A DNA stretch of 64,000 nt from Eubacteriaceae bacterium (GTDB lineage Bacteria > Bacillota > Clostridia > Eubacteriales > Eubacteriaceae). Of this stretch, positions 26,903 through 36,945 are shown one piece after another; within the stretch, counting starts at the first letter, position 1, and every line of letters begins with the position of its first letter. The notes beneath the pieces are model-generated. The model did not search any database. It worked only from the letters and a program-made list of their open reading frames with translations, and had not been told where the DNA came from. The translations under genes and the position numbers were made by a program. The stretch lies in NCBI GenBank assembly GCA_030156895.1, contig JASGLP010000023.1, forward strand, positions 1 to 64,000. The letters run 5' to 3'.

Positions 26903-29900
26903 TTAGTATTTGTCCATTTCAAAATCATCAAGGACAATGGTTGCTTCTTGTTCAAATTCCATCTGTGGCACAGCTTTTGTTATTTGTGGAGGCTGTGGCG
27001 TAGATTCGCTTTTGCGGCCTGTTTTTAGAGTGAAGGCGGCAACTCGATTTTTAAGGAGTTCAGCCTGACCGGAAAGCTCTTCGCTGGCTGCAGCACTTTC
27101 CTGAGCTGTTGCCGAGTTGGTCTGAACCACCTTGGAGACCTGATCAATACCCTGATTGATTTCATTAATCTTAGTTGCCTGTGCATTGGAAGCATTGGCG
27201 ATTTCATCAACTAACTGATTCATGCTGTCAATCTTATTAAGGATCTCTTTCAGACTTTCAGCGGTCTGGGTGGCAATGGTGGTTCCTGATTGAACTGAGT
27301 TAATCGAACCTTCTATTAATTCAGTCGTTTCTCGAGCCGCTTCAGCTGATCGGGCAGCCAGGGTTCTGACTTCTTCTGCTACAACGGCAAAACCTTTACC
27401 ATGCTGACCGGCTCTTGCTGCTTCAACAGCTGCGTTAAGTGCCAGAATATTGGTTTGGAAGGCAATGTCATCAATAACTTTAATAATTTTCGAAATGTTT
27501 TGCGATGATTCATTGATATCGGACATGGCCGAAACCATTTCATTCATCTGTGCATTACCTTCTTCGGCGCTGGTTTTTACATCGATGGAGAGGGTATTGG
27601 CCTGGTTGGCGTTGGTCGCGTTACGTCCGGTATCGCTTGCTACTTCATCCATCGAAGCATTAAGCTGTTGGATGGCAGCCGCCTGTTCGGTGGCACCCTG
27701 TGAAAGGGCCTGACCACCATCAGAGATCTGATTAGCGCCGGCTTCAACTTGGCTGGAGGCATCGCCAATGGCTGAGAGGGTTGTGCTTAATTCGTTGGCA
27801 ATGCGGTTTAAAGAATCTTTGATGGCCTGGAAGTCGCCCAGATAGTCATCGGTAATTTCAATATCCAGGTTCCCCTGGCCAATTTCTGATAGCGTGCTGG
27901 TAATTTCATCCACATAGCGTTTCAGGAAAGTAACCGTCTGGTTCATATCGTTTTTAATTTGAACGTAGTCACCATTGTAATTGCCAGTCATGCCTGTGTT
28001 CAGGTTCCCCTGAGCCAGTTCATTAAGGGTAGCAGAGGCTTCCTGAATGGGGGCTGCTACAGCATCCATAATGCCGTTCAGACCAGAAACGATCTGAGCA
28101 AAATCCCCCTGATGGTTATTGACATCAGCTCGGGTATCCAGTTTTCCTTCAATACCGGCTTGCGCCATCATGGTGGCATCACTGATTAAGAGATCCACAG
28201 AAGACTTAACGGCACTCAGGTTATTGATGATTTCAGCAAACTGGGCACTGACTTCTGAAGTGTTTTCATCAGCAGCAGTAAGATCCAGATCAAAGTTAAG
28301 ATCCCCTTGAGCTAAGAGGCTAAGGTTTGAAGCCAGACGCGCAACTTCGGTATTGGTATAGTTGCTGACACTGACCATCTGGGTCAAATCAGTGACAGTT
28401 TCAACAAAACCAACGTTGTTGCCATCTTTATCTTTCAAGTAGGCTGTATCCTGTTTATTGTAGTGTCCGTCCCATTCAAAGTAGCTATCGGCTAGCCCCT
28501 TGTCGACCAGGCGTCGGATACCGCAGCCTTCGGTTTGACAGATATCAGCGCCGGTATTGTAGCAGTCCATGCCGTAGCCCGCTTTACGGTCGGTCAGGAC
28601 ATTGTTTCTGATCATGGTGTCTTCAAAAGCTTTATTCATAAAAGTCCACTTCATATCATTGTCGGTTACATGAATCGGCATTGGGACAGAGTCCAGAATC
28701 GATTCATACCAGACCATCTGATCAACAACAATATCCAAAGTATCATTAACACCTTGAACAATATCCTTAAAGCCGCCTTTGAAAGCATCTGCATTACCGC
28801 GGCTTTCCCACTGCCCGGCCTTGGCCGCATTGGAAAGGCCAGTGGCTTCAGCAATCAGGGAGCGGATGGTTTCAATTGTGGTTTTGAGAACCGGCGCAAT
28901 TTCATTTTGCGGATCAACGAGTTCAATATTTTCGGATACATCACCTTCAGAGATCATTGTAATTAGATGCAATACCCGATTTTGCAGATAATCGGCTAGT
29001 TTATTAAGTGAATCACTCATCTCACCAACTTCATCGCGAGTGGTGACGGCAACGCGGTGACTTACATGTCCGCGGTTAAAAGATTTAATCGCTTCATTGG
29101 CGACAATTACCGGCTGGGCAATTTTTTTGGCGACAACAAAGGCTATGACAGCACCAATTGCACAAGTGATAAGGGCAATGAGTAAAATACCATTACGCAG
29201 ATTATTGACTGGCGCCATAACCGATTCCTGCGAAGCGGTAAGAATCAGCCGCCAGTTTGTACCGGGAATTGGCGCAACACTGGCAATTTTAGTTGCATCC
29301 TCATAGAGATAGTCAAAACTTGAAATCGCTTCAGGATCAGTAGCCTGCAATTGGGCACCCATGCCTTGCGGACCATCGATTTCAATGTTATCGAAAATAT
29401 TGGTCTGATTCATAACCAGGTCGTTGTTCGGATGTGCCATCATCACCCCAGTTTCACTGATTACCATCCCGTACTGGTTTTCCCCATCTCCCAGATTGTT
29501 GACCACTTCATTCAGAAAACTGGGATCCCGGCGGGCAATCAGAATGCCGACGACAGCACCGTTATTGACAATTGGTGCCACTTCAAAGACTGCCGGCTGG
29601 CCGGTTACCAGACTGATTGAAACATCGGAGATGCTTAAGTTGCCGGCATAGGCTTCCTGATACCAGAACTGATCGCCCAGATCAAATTCGCCGCCGCTAA
29701 TAATATATTTGCCATGACCAGTTAGATCAGCAATAGCCATATCTTCATAGCCCAAGTCTGCCACTTCAGGACTAAGTGAAGCCGTTTGGGCGTTAAAGTC
29801 CATGTTAATGACAGCATTTCGCCTGGCCAGTTGATCCAGGGTTGTCAGATTACCATTAATAATCGCCCCAATATGATTGGCACTTTCTTCAACATACTGA

Positions 29901-30055
29901 TTCGACTGAATATCGTGCTGTGTTTCAATTGCGCTTGATCCGCTCATCAATGAGTAGACTCCCAAAACGGCTGCGATTGCAAAGGCAATCAACAGGGTCA
30001 TGAGGATCAGTTTAGTGGTCAGGCGCACGCCCATTTTGAAGTCTCGTTCTTCCAT
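26903..30055 (-). CDS. Methyl-accepting chemotaxis protein with dCache, PAS and repeated HAMP units
   Basis: 1050 residues. Order: transmembrane helix (~14-36), extracellular dCache sensor (~40-285), transmembrane helix (~290-312), HAMP, further HAMP-like units, a PAS domain (~450-560, [20 protein letters not shown]) with three close cysteines ([20 protein letters not shown]), more HAMP-like units, and the CheA/CheW-binding tip [20 protein letters not shown], then an acidic tail. It should sense an external ligand plus an internal redox or cofactor signal in the PAS. AAGGAG lies eight bases before the ATG. It is intact, unlike its neighbour 3 kb away, with which it shares architecture. Confidence 0.93.
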   Translation of the reverse strand: MEERDFKMGVRLTTKLILMTLLIAFAIAAVLGVYSLMSGSSAIETQHDIQSNQYVEESANHIGAIINGNLTTLDQLARRNAVINMDFNAQTASLSPEVADLGYEDMAIADLTGHGKYIISGGEFDLGDQFWYQEAYAGNLSISDVSISLVTGQPAVFEVAPIVNNGAVVGILIARRDPSFLNEVVNNLGDGENQYGMVISETGVMMAHPNNDLVMNQTNIFDNIEIDGPQGMGAQLQATDPEAISSFDYLYEDATKIASVAPIPGTNWRLILTASQESVMAPVNNLRNGILLIALITCAIGAVIAFVVAKKIAQPVIVANEAIKSFNRGHVSHRVAVTTRDEVGEMSDSLNKLADYLQNRVLHLITMISEGDVSENIELVDPQNEIAPVLKTTIETIRSLIAEATGLSNAAKAGQWESRGNADAFKGGFKDIVQGVNDTLDIVVDQMVWYESILDSVPMPIHVTDNDMKWTFMNKAFEDTMIRNNVLTDRKAGYGMDCYNTGADICQTEGCGIRRLVDKGLADSYFEWDGHYNKQDTAYLKDKDGNNVGFVETVTDLTQMVSVSNYTNTEVARLASNLSLLAQGDLNFDLDLTAADENTSEVSAQFAEIINNLSAVKSSVDLLISDATMMAQAGIEGKLDTRADVNNHQGDFAQIVSGLNGIMDAVAAPIQEASATLNELAQGNLNTGMTGNYNGDYVQIKNDMNQTVTFLKRYVDEITSTLSEIGQGNLDIEITDDYLGDFQAIKDSLNRIANELSTTLSAIGDASSQVEAGANQISDGGQALSQGATEQAAAIQQLNASMDEVASDTGRNATNANQANTLSIDVKTSAEEGNAQMNEMVSAMSDINESSQNISKIIKVIDDIAFQTNILALNAAVEAARAGQHGKGFAVVAEEVRTLAARSAEAARETTELIEGSINSVQSGTTIATQTAESLKEILNKIDSMNQLVDEIANASNAQATKINEINQGIDQVSKVVQTNSATAQESAAASEELSGQAELLKNRVAAFTLKTGRKSESTPQPPQITKAVPQMEFEQEATIVLDDFEMDKY

Positions 30056-30482
30056 TTCTCCAACTCCTTTTAATTAAGTTTTCTTTAGATTTCGCATCGT
30101 TTGTTTCGCGAAGGCGCAAGGGAAGCAGCTAATTAAGAGCTCATTCCAAATCGTAATTGTTATATTCCCGATTTTTTTGCGGTCAAACATCTGATTTTGT
30201 AGAATTTGAATTTTCTGTTGTTATTCTGAAACAGCTAATGATCAATTCACGACATTCTGGCGATCAGGTTAAAAAGGTTTCGGATATGCTTGCAGTAGCC
30301 GAGAAAGAATTAATTCATTTACGAGAACATTTTGATATTGATATTTTGGTTGATACAATTGAGTTCTATATTATTTCGGGTATAAAAAATAAACCATTTT
30401 ATTGATGACATAAAATGCTTCGCTTGAAATAGTATGCAAATCAAGATATAATATGACTATATCGAGTGAAAGGGGTGATAGC
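30056..30482. other. Intergenic region between chemoreceptor and toxin-antitoxin genes
   Basis: About 430 bases. It holds one short, weakly supported ORF (30238-30405) and a TATAAT-like sequence near 30448 ahead of the antitoxin. No terminator or RNA motif recognised. Confidence 0.4.
30238..30405 (+). CDS. Possible small protein
   Basis: 55 residues (MINSRHSGDQVKKVSDMLAV at the start). The helix-rich, charged composition looks protein-like, but no Shine-Dalgarno or family is seen, and a longer frame from 30157 is equally unsupported. Reported with low confidence. Confidence 0.3.
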   Translation: MINSRHSGDQVKKVSDMLAVAEKELIHLREHFDIDILVDTIEFYIISGIKNKPFY

Positions 30483-30767
30483 TTGAAATCATCAATCAGA
30501 CCATCAGCAGATTTGAGAAATCATTACAGTGAAATTTCCCGGCAATGCCGTGAGACAAGAGAAGCCGTCATTATTACAGTAAATGGTAGAGGCGATACAG
30601 CGGTTCTAGGCTTACAGGATTATTATCAGATGAAATCGGAACTGGAATTGTTAAGGATTTTGGCAGAAGCTGATGATGATGTAGAAAACGACCGAGTTGC
30701 ACCAATGCAGGATACAATCGAAGATCTTCGCGCAGCTTTACTGGAGAGAAAAACAAATGACTTATAA
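30483..30767 (+). CDS. Phd/YefM-family antitoxin
   Basis: 94 residues. SSIRPSADLRNHYSEISRQC and VIITVNGRGDTAVLGLQDYY are the DNA-binding and dimer segments of Phd/YefM antitoxins; the C-terminal ~35 residues are an acidic toxin-binding tail. It should bind and neutralise the RelE/ParE toxin encoded next and repress the pair's promoter. TTG at 30483 is chosen because AAGGGGTGAT precedes it by four bases. The toxin ATG lies inside its last codons (11-base overlap). Confidence 0.9.
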   Translation: MKSSIRPSADLRNHYSEISRQCRETREAVIITVNGRGDTAVLGLQDYYQMKSELELLRILAEADDDVENDRVAPMQDTIEDLRAALLERKTNDL

Positions 30768-31068
30768 AATTCTGCGAACTGACAAAGCAGAAGACCAGTT
30801 GCGTGATATCATTTTTTATATTGCAGATGATTCAGGAAGTCCAGAACTTGCATTAAACTATCTGGAAAAAATTGAAACGGCAATCAATCGATTGGCAGAA
30901 TTCCCTGAATCCGGGAGTATTCCTCGTTATTCGATTCTCAAAAAACAGGGATTTCGGGTATTAATTGTCGAAAAGCATCTGTTGTTTTATAAAATCAATG
31001 ATTCAGACAAAGTCGTGATCATCTATGCAATTGTCGACAGCAGACGGGAGTATCAGCATTTAATATAA
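30757..31068 (+). CDS. RelE/ParE-family toxin
   Basis: 103 residues, standard size. TYKILRTDKAEDQLRDIIFY, LNYLEKIETAINRLAEFPES and VIIYAIVDSRREY match the RelE/ParE fold, including the C-terminal R-x-x-Y element. It acts on mRNA at the ribosome or on gyrase, depending on subtype, which cannot be decided here. Coupled to the antitoxin by overlap; the usual addiction-module order. Confidence 0.9.
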   Translation: MTYKILRTDKAEDQLRDIIFYIADDSGSPELALNYLEKIETAINRLAEFPESGSIPRYSILKKQGFRVLIVEKHLLFYKINDSDKVVIIYAIVDSRREYQHLI

Positions 31069-31154
31069 TCAATTTCAATGATTTGCCGACGGATTTGCTG
31101 GTAAAATCAAACCAAAGTCGGTATAATAAATTACAAGCCTGTTTTTCGGGCCAA

Positions 31155-31237
31155 ACAAAGATAAAAACACAGTTCCGGTTGGTAGTCCGGACGCAGTTTC
31201 TGTCAGTAACCTGCCTCCTTGGTTGTCCTTTCTTTGT
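31155..31237 (+). ncRNA. yjdF-motif riboswitch (5' leader of yjdF)
   Basis: The 130-base leader before a yjdF-type gene is structured. An outer 7-bp stem ACAAAGA (31155-31161) / TCTTTGT (31231-31237) encloses a CCGG/CCGG hairpin and an ACAG/CTGT pairing, and ends nine bases before the AAGGAGG site. A separate GCCTG/CGGGC hairpin precedes it and a TATAAT is at 31122-31127. yjdF RNAs (known to respond to azaaromatic compounds) lie directly upstream of this gene family. Assignment rests on location and structure, not on a covariance-model match. Confidence 0.68.
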
Positions 31238-31257
31238 GAAATTTTAAGGAGGACACT

Positions 31258-31680
31258 ATGGAAAAAACAGTGTTAAATTTGACCGTCTATTTTGAGGAAC
31301 CCTTCTGGTACGGCTTTTTTGAAAGAGATGATTCGGAAGGCTACGCAATCTGCAAGCATGTGTTTGGCGCCGAACCTCGGGACGTAGAAATTTATGAGCT
31401 GCTGCAAAAACATTTTAAACGGTTGTCATTTGGAAAAGTGCCAGATCGTTTGGAAGCTGAAGCGGTGAAAAAAATTAATCCAAAGCGAATGCAGCGGGCG
31501 GTAAGAAGTCAGACAAAAGACAAGGGAATCGGTACGAAGGCTCAGCAAGCGATTAAAAAACTACAGGAAGAACAAAAATCCCTGCATCGTAAAGCGAATC
31601 GTATCCGACTTGAAGAGGAAAAAGAACAACAATTTTTGATGCGCAGAGAAAAACGAAAAGAAAAGCATAAAGGTCATTAA
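31258..31680 (+). CDS. yjdF: YjdF family (DUF2992) protein
   Basis: 140 residues. The N-terminal half has the family pattern (LNLTVYFEEPFWYGFFERDD, YAICKHVFGAEPRDVEIYEL); the C-terminal half is a long, highly basic coiled-coil-like helix ending in KRKEKHKGH. Function is unknown; in other Firmicutes the gene sits behind a riboswitch for azaaromatic compounds, suggesting a role in responding to or detoxifying them. AAGGAGG precedes the ATG by five bases. Confidence 0.9.
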   Translation: MEKTVLNLTVYFEEPFWYGFFERDDSEGYAICKHVFGAEPRDVEIYELLQKHFKRLSFGKVPDRLEAEAVKKINPKRMQRAVRSQTKDKGIGTKAQQAIKKLQEEQKSLHRKANRIRLEEEKEQQFLMRREKRKEKHKGH

Positions 31681-31813
31681 AAAAGTAATTTACCTGCAGT
31701 GTATAATGATGGGACGCATGGATTATTTCTGCCATTATTCATTATAGTTTGTCTTAACATTAGAAATTACAGACCATTTGCGTATCCATCAATGAAATAG
31801 AAAGGAGAAGTGT

Positions 31814-32230
31814 ATGCACGGTCCGATTGATTTCATTGTAATGGAGTTTGGTGAAAAGAATTTTAAGGGGGAGGTGCTGGAGGCACTGAATGATTCAGTC
31901 GATAAAAAAATCATTTCAGTTCTGGATCTGGCACTGATCCACAAAGATGTAGACGGTAATATTTCGACCTTTGATTTGAACAGCCTGGATGGAAAGCTGG
32001 CACAGTCTATTGAAGGGCTGCATCGGGAAAGTATTGGTCTGATAACGGATGAAGACATCGAGGAAGTCGGAGCAATTATGGATCCTGACTTTACCGCCGG
32101 GCTTTTGATCGTCGAACAACTGTGGGCCAAGAATCTTAAACAGGCACTCATGAACACTGAAGGAATTCTGCTTTCAGAAGGGCGTATCCATCCGGATGCG
32201 GCATTTGAATTGGATGAGGAGGAAAACTGA
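31814..32230 (+). CDS. DUF6325-like protein
   Basis: 138 residues, acidic, cytosolic. GPIDFIVMEFGEKNFKGEVL and IMDPDFTAGLLIVEQLWAKN follow the pattern of DUF6325/DUF1269-type proteins, which commonly occur just upstream of a small SHOCT protein, as here. Function is unknown. AAAGGAG ahead of the ATG. Its TGA stop overlaps the next ATG (TGATG), so the pair was translated together. Confidence 0.8.
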   Translation: MHGPIDFIVMEFGEKNFKGEVLEALNDSVDKKIISVLDLALIHKDVDGNISTFDLNSLDGKLAQSIEGLHRESIGLITDEDIEEVGAIMDPDFTAGLLIVEQLWAKNLKQALMNTEGILLSEGRIHPDAAFELDEEEN

Positions 32231-32535
32231 TGGGCTTATTAAGAGGGGTCGCTCGGACGGCCGTTATATCAGGAACAGCAACAGCAGTATCGAATCGCGT
32301 CAGCAGAAAATAGGCACAGCGCTTTGCCCAAAAAGACCAAGATGCCTATGCTCAGCAGCAGGCTTACCAGCAAAGATCACCGCAGGCATCAATTCAGAGC
32401 CAGGCGACTGAACCGGTAAGTTCCGAATTTGATCAGCAAATGGAGCAATTGGCTAAACTCGGTCAACTCAGAGATCAAGGGATTTTGACGCAAGAAGAGT
32501 TCGATGCAAAGAAAAAGCAAATACTGGGATTATAA
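32230..32535 (+). pseudogene. SHOCT-domain protein interrupted by an amber codon
   Basis: A 101-codon frame begins MGLLRGVARTAVISGTATAV and, after TAG at codon 28 (32311-32313), continues in the same frame as AQRFAQKDQDAYAQQQAYQQ to a complete SHOCT domain (LAKLGQLRDQGILTQEEFDA followed by KKKQILGL). The frame is otherwise undamaged. A CAG (Gln) to TAG change is the simplest explanation. SHOCT proteins are short oligomerisation-type domains of uncertain role. Stop-codon readthrough or sequence error are alternatives. Confidence 0.82.
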
Positions 32536-32543
32536 ATACAAAA

Positions 32544-32576
32544 AAAGCTCTGAGGGTTCAGGGCTTTATTTTTTTA
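32544..32576 (+). terminator. Rho-independent terminator
   Basis: AAAGCTCTGA (32544-32553) pairs with TTCAGGGCTTT (32557-32567), then ATTTTTTT. Ends the DUF6325-SHOCT transcript. Confidence 0.85.
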
Positions 32577-32652
32577 CAGTGACTGCTATAGTTATTAATG
32601 TGATGATTTCAAATGATAAGTGTGTACTGAGGAAATGGATGGTTTTTATGCT

Positions 32653-32700
32653 GAAAAAAGGACGAATAATTGGTTTCAGAGAAACCGGCTATTCGTCCTT
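32653..32700 (-). terminator. Terminator of the giant repeat protein
   Basis: AAGGACGAATA (32658-32668) pairs with TATTCGTCCTT (32690-32700), with an inner GGTTTC/GAAACC stem. On the minus strand a T-run follows the stem. It lies 20 bases past the stop of the minus-strand gene. Confidence 0.85.
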
Positions 32701-32720
32701 ATAAAATGATATTCTTTTGA

Positions 32721-35700
32721 TTATGGGAGTTCTTCAGTTTCAGGCAGTGATTCGGGCTCGTCTGATTCACTAGGAGAAACCGAATCAGACATTGAGGGGT
32801 CTTCTAAAACTGGCAGTTCATTACTGGTGGTATTTGTTTCTGCACTATCAGATTGATCAGATGTAATAACTGCGGCATTGCTTTCTGCTTTATCAGATGC
32901 GGTGCTTGTTGATAGCTCAGGAACATTGTCAGCAGTAACTGATTCAATACTCGTTGTGGTCATTGCAAGTGTTACAGCATAGTCAGTGCTTTGAACCTGA
33001 TTACTGATATAACCTTTTGTGTCAGTTGCTGTGGCATAGAAAGTATAGGTTCCTGTTGTTGGAAGGATAAATCCAACGCTGGGTAGTGTAGATAAATAGG
33101 TGATGTTTTTCAGGTCGCCGCCATCTAGACTGTAATAAAACTGATAGGTGTAAGACGGGAAACCATAATAGGCATCCGGTATTGTCAGGACGACCATTTG
33201 GCCAGCCTGATCGGTTGCCGGGAATGTCACTTGCAAGTCGTTTGTGATGGTAATCGGGTTAATGACAGTATAGCCGCTAATCTTCTCTGTATCGGTATTG
33301 CCGTTCGCATCGGTTACTGTAGCTGTGATGGTATAAGAACCGGCTTCAGGAAATTCGTAAGTGGCTATGTTATCGCTGATAAATGATGAGTCGATTTCAA
33401 CAGGGGTACTTCCTTTTAAGGTATAAGTAAAGGAATATGCGAGTGGTTCAACTCCGCCAATGCTCGTTGCGGTAACTGTTACTGGGGTGTCGGTTGTGGC
33501 TTCACCTCTTTTAAGATCAGTTTCTAATGCGGTCAGAACAGGATTGTTTTCAACGACAAACACATCACTGGCCGTCGGTTCACTAGTAGTGCCTCGGGAA
33601 TCTTTCACCTCCACGTAGAAGGTGTAATTACCAGCTTCTGTTGGTGTGAATTTAGCATAAGCAGAGGTTGAATAGTCTTGAATGATAGTTAATGCCCCGT
33701 TGTCTATTTTATATGAAAACTGGTACTGATAAGGTCGAATTCCATTTGTTGCTGATGCATATAAAGTCAGCTCTTTGTTGATGTTCTGCGGCGATGTCTG
33801 TTTTACGATTAGATTGCCGATAATCGAATTATCTTCAATTATAAATGCATCACTATCTTTTATAGCGCTATTTCCGCTGGCATCTTTTATCTTTACAGAG
33901 AATGTATAACTGCCGGCAGTTTCCGGTTTGAAAGTAACGTAATTGTATTTTGTAAAATCTTTTATGATTACAGGATCTCCGCCATCCAAAGTATATGAAA
34001 ACTGATACTGGTAAGGAGAGATGCCTTTGCTTCCGTATGCAGTTAATTTTAGCGAAGTGCCAATATTTTGCGGGGATGTTTTATTAATTGTTAATGATCG
34101 GATAGTGACACTTTCTACTATTTTTAACGAATTAGATTGAATGGTGTTGGATTCAGTACCACTGGAGTCCGTCACTTTCACATAAAAAGTATAGGTGCCA
34201 GCTTCGGATGGTGTAAACACCGCACTGTTGCCTGTTACATCGCTGGCTGGTATGGCAACAATGTCGCCGCTGCCTATCTTATATGAAAAGTCATAAGTGT
34301 AAGGACTGGTCCCGCCATTGACAGTGGCAGATAAATTTAATGTTGTACCGATGTTTTGAGGTGATGACTGTTCGATCACTAAATCATCTGCAATCGGGTT
34401 GTCGGTAACTGTGAATGAGTTGATTTCTTCAACGCCACTCATATTTCCGCTGGTATCTTTTATCAGCACAGAAAAGGTATAAGTGCCGGCAAATTCCGGT
34501 TTAAAAGTAACATAATTGGATTTTGAAAAATCTTTTATAATGGTAGTCGCCCCGCCATCCACCTGATAGGAAAATTGATACTGATAAGGTGTGACCCCTT
34601 TGGTTCCCGAAGCGGCTAGTCTTAGACTGGTGCCGATATTTTGTGGTGATGTTTTATTTAGGGTGAAAGATCGAACTAGGACGGATTCTGTTATTTTGAA
34701 ACCTTTTGACTGAATCGTTTGGGATTCATTGCCGTTGGAGTCCGTTGCTTTCACATAAAAAGTATAGGAGCCAGCTTCAGTTGGCGTAAACACCGCACTG
34801 TTTTCTGTTACATCGCTGGCTGGAATGGCAACAATGTCAGCACTTCCAAGCTTATATGAAAAGTCATAGGTGTAGGTTCCACTACCGCCAGAAGCAGATG
34901 CTGTTAAATTTAAAGTGCTACCAATATTTTGTGGTGATGACTCTTGAATCGTCAAGGTATCCGCGATTGGCAGGTCACCAACGGTGAAAGTATCACTTTC
35001 TTCAACTACGCTAAGATTATCATTGGCATCCTTAATCTGAACGGAGAATGTATAGTTCCCAGCGATATCTGGTTTAAAATTTACATAATTATATTTTGAA
35101 AAATCTTTTATAATGGTAGTCGCCCCACCATCCACCTGATAGGAAAACTGATACTGATAGGGTGTGATACCGTTTGTTCCAGAAGCAGTCAACCTTAGAG
35201 TTGTACCGATATTCTGAGGCGATGTTTTGTTGATGATTAACGATCGGACTGATACCGTTTCAGTTATCTTAAAACTTTTTGATTTTATCGTTTCGGATTC
35301 AAGGCCATTGGAGTCTGTTACTTTGGCATAGAAAGTATAGGTGCCGGTTTCAGTTGGCGTAAAGACTGCACTGTTTTCAGTTACATCACTGGATGAAATG
35401 GGAACAATCTCGCCACTGCCCAGCTTATATGAAAAGTCATAAGTGTAGCTTCCACTGCCGCCAGTAGCGGATGCTGATAAATCTAAAGTGGTGCCGATGT
35501 TTTGTGGTGAAGACTGTTGGACGATTAAATCATTGACTAAGGGCAGGTCGTCAATGGTGAAAATATCACTCGATTTTTCCACAACATAATTATCGCTGGC
35601 GTCTTTAATCTGTACAGTGAAGATATAATTGCCAGCAGTTTCAGGATTAAAACGAACATAGCTGTATCGGGAAAATTCCTGAAGAACCACAGGGGTACCG

Positions 35701-36773
35701 CCATTCAACTGATAGGAAAATTGATATTGGTAAGGCGTAATACCATTTGTTCCAGAAGCGGATATTCTTAATGTTGTCCCGATATTCTGAGGCGATGTTT
35801 TATTAACGATTAAAGATTTGACTGAGAGTGTTTCAGTTATTTTAAAAGTTTTCGATTTTATCGTTTCAGATTCAAGGCCATTGGAGTCGGTTATTTTGAC
35901 ATAAAAAGTATAGTTTCCGGCTTCGGCTGGCGTAAACACTGCACCATTGCCGCTTACGTCACTGGCAGGAATATCAACAATGCTGCCACCACTCTTTTTA
36001 TATGAATAATTAAAGGTATAGCTTCCACTGCCGCCAGTAGCTGTTGTAAAAAGATTTAATGTTGTTCCAATGTTTTGCGGTGAAGATTCTTGTACTGTTA
36101 AATCCTGGGCAATTGGGATATCACCAACGGTGAAAGGATCACTTACTGCTTCCGTACTTAAATTACCGTATGCATCTTTAATGAGCACAGAGAATGTATA
36201 GTTTCCGGCAACATCCGGAGTAAAATTGGTATAACTGGTTCTTGCGTAATCTTGAATTACAATTGGTGTCCCACCATTTAACTGATATGAAAACTGATAC
36301 TGATAGGGGGTAACGCCGTTTTTCCCGGATGCAGTTAATCTTAAAACGGTACCAATATTCTGTGGTGATGTTTTGTTGATTTTTAATGATTTGACGATGA
36401 CATTATCAACGATGCGATAGCCGGTTATTCTTTTAACGGTAGATTGAGTTCCCTGATCATCAACAGCACGCACATAAAATGTGTAGGTCCCGGCTTCTGT
36501 TGGGGTAAATGAAGCAGAATTATCGGTAATAACACTATCAGAAATTGGAATCTCAAGAGAACCGTTCGAATATGAAAACTGATAGGTGTAATTGCCGCTT
36601 GTTGCAGGTGTTGCAGTCAGTGTGATGGTTGTACCGACAAGTTGCTTTGATGGTAAATCGGCCGTGAATGATTTAATGACAGGCTTTGTTGATGCAGCCA
36701 TGGCATTAAGTGGAGATAAAATAGAAATAAATAAAATTAGTGCAAAAATTGGAATAAATGATTGCTTTTTCAT
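32721..36773 (-). CDS. Secreted protein of 13 Ig-like (Y_Y_Y/PKD-type) repeats
   Basis: 1350 residues. A signal peptide (FIPIFALILFISILSPLNAM, cut near AMA-A) is followed by 13 consecutive ~95-residue beta-sandwich-like repeats, each with SPQNIG or an equivalent near its start, a YxYxFSY core and an AGxYTFxVxIKD ending. Repeats 2-10 alternate strictly between two subtypes: (K/R)SL-x-(I/V)NKTSPQNIG..., PYQYQFSY and DLxxQ(E/Q)SSPQNIG..., GSGSYTYDFSY. The last ~85 residues are Ser/Thr/Glu/Asp-rich and end ESLPETEELP, without a sortase hydrophobic tail or SLH domain. It is probably a surface or secreted adhesin or matrix protein. A c-di-GMP-I riboswitch lies in its leader. GAAAGGAACT precedes the ATG. 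Repeat-family name is by resemblance. Confidence 0.85.
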   Translation of the reverse strand: MKKQSFIPIFALILFISILSPLNAMAASTKPVIKSFTADLPSKQLVGTTITLTATPATSGNYTYQFSYSNGSLEIPISDSVITDNSASFTPTEAGTYTFYVRAVDDQGTQSTVKRITGYRIVDNVIVKSLKINKTSPQNIGTVLRLTASGKNGVTPYQYQFSYQLNGGTPIVIQDYARTSYTNFTPDVAGNYTFSVLIKDAYGNLSTEAVSDPFTVGDIPIAQDLTVQESSPQNIGTTLNLFTTATGGSGSYTFNYSYKKSGGSIVDIPASDVSGNGAVFTPAEAGNYTFYVKITDSNGLESETIKSKTFKITETLSVKSLIVNKTSPQNIGTTLRISASGTNGITPYQYQFSYQLNGGTPVVLQEFSRYSYVRFNPETAGNYIFTVQIKDASDNYVVEKSSDIFTIDDLPLVNDLIVQQSSPQNIGTTLDLSASATGGSGSYTYDFSYKLGSGEIVPISSSDVTENSAVFTPTETGTYTFYAKVTDSNGLESETIKSKSFKITETVSVRSLIINKTSPQNIGTTLRLTASGTNGITPYQYQFSYQVDGGATTIIKDFSKYNYVNFKPDIAGNYTFSVQIKDANDNLSVVEESDTFTVGDLPIADTLTIQESSPQNIGSTLNLTASASGGSGTYTYDFSYKLGSADIVAIPASDVTENSAVFTPTEAGSYTFYVKATDSNGNESQTIQSKGFKITESVLVRSFTLNKTSPQNIGTSLRLAASGTKGVTPYQYQFSYQVDGGATTIIKDFSKSNYVTFKPEFAGTYTFSVLIKDTSGNMSGVEEINSFTVTDNPIADDLVIEQSSPQNIGTTLNLSATVNGGTSPYTYDFSYKIGSGDIVAIPASDVTGNSAVFTPSEAGTYTFYVKVTDSSGTESNTIQSNSLKIVESVTIRSLTINKTSPQNIGTSLKLTAYGSKGISPYQYQFSYTLDGGDPVIIKDFTKYNYVTFKPETAGSYTFSVKIKDASGNSAIKDSDAFIIEDNSIIGNLIVKQTSPQNINKELTLYASATNGIRPYQYQFSYKIDNGALTIIQDYSTSAYAKFTPTEAGNYTFYVEVKDSRGTTSEPTASDVFVVENNPVLTALETDLKRGEATTDTPVTVTATSIGGVEPLAYSFTYTLKGSTPVEIDSSFISDNIATYEFPEAGSYTITATVTDANGNTDTEKISGYTVINPITITNDLQVTFPATDQAGQMVVLTIPDAYYGFPSYTYQFYYSLDGGDLKNITYLSTLPSVGFILPTTGTYTFYATATDTKGYISNQVQSTDYAVTLAMTTTSIESVTADNVPELSTSTASDKAESNAAVITSDQSDSAETNTTSNELPVLEDPSMSDSVSPSESDEPESLPETEELP
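32975..36674 (-). repeat. Tandem coding repeats, ~285 nt unit, ~570-nt A/B super-unit
   Basis: The 13 protein repeats correspond to DNA units of about 285 nt. Alternating subtypes make a ~570-nt higher-order period, with the central pairs most alike, consistent with growth by duplication of an A-B pair. Confidence 0.85.
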
Positions 36774-36900
36774 AAATAGTTCCTTTCATTTATAGTGCAT
36801 TGATTTGGTCGATTCTATGTTTTGTTAAAGACATTTTGAATATTATTACAATTTTCAACCTTTGTTATTATTGGAAAATGAATTTGCATCACAATTATGG

Positions 36901-36945
36901 AAATAAAAAAAGATATGTTGCCATACCCGTTAAAAGTGCAACTGG
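36901..36945 (-). terminator. Riboswitch expression-platform terminator
   Basis: On the minus strand GTTGC, which closes the aptamer's outer stem, can instead pair with GCAAC about 15 bases later, followed by ATCTTTTTTTATTT. The two pairings exclude each other, so ligand binding would favour read-through (inferred ON switch). Confidence 0.6.

Noticed and set aside
32721-36773. Sortase anchor suggested by LPETE near the C-terminus of the repeat protein
   Set aside because: LPxTG needs Gly after Thr/Glu plus a hydrophobic helix and basic tail; the protein ends two residues after ESLPETEE, so anchoring by sortase is not supported.
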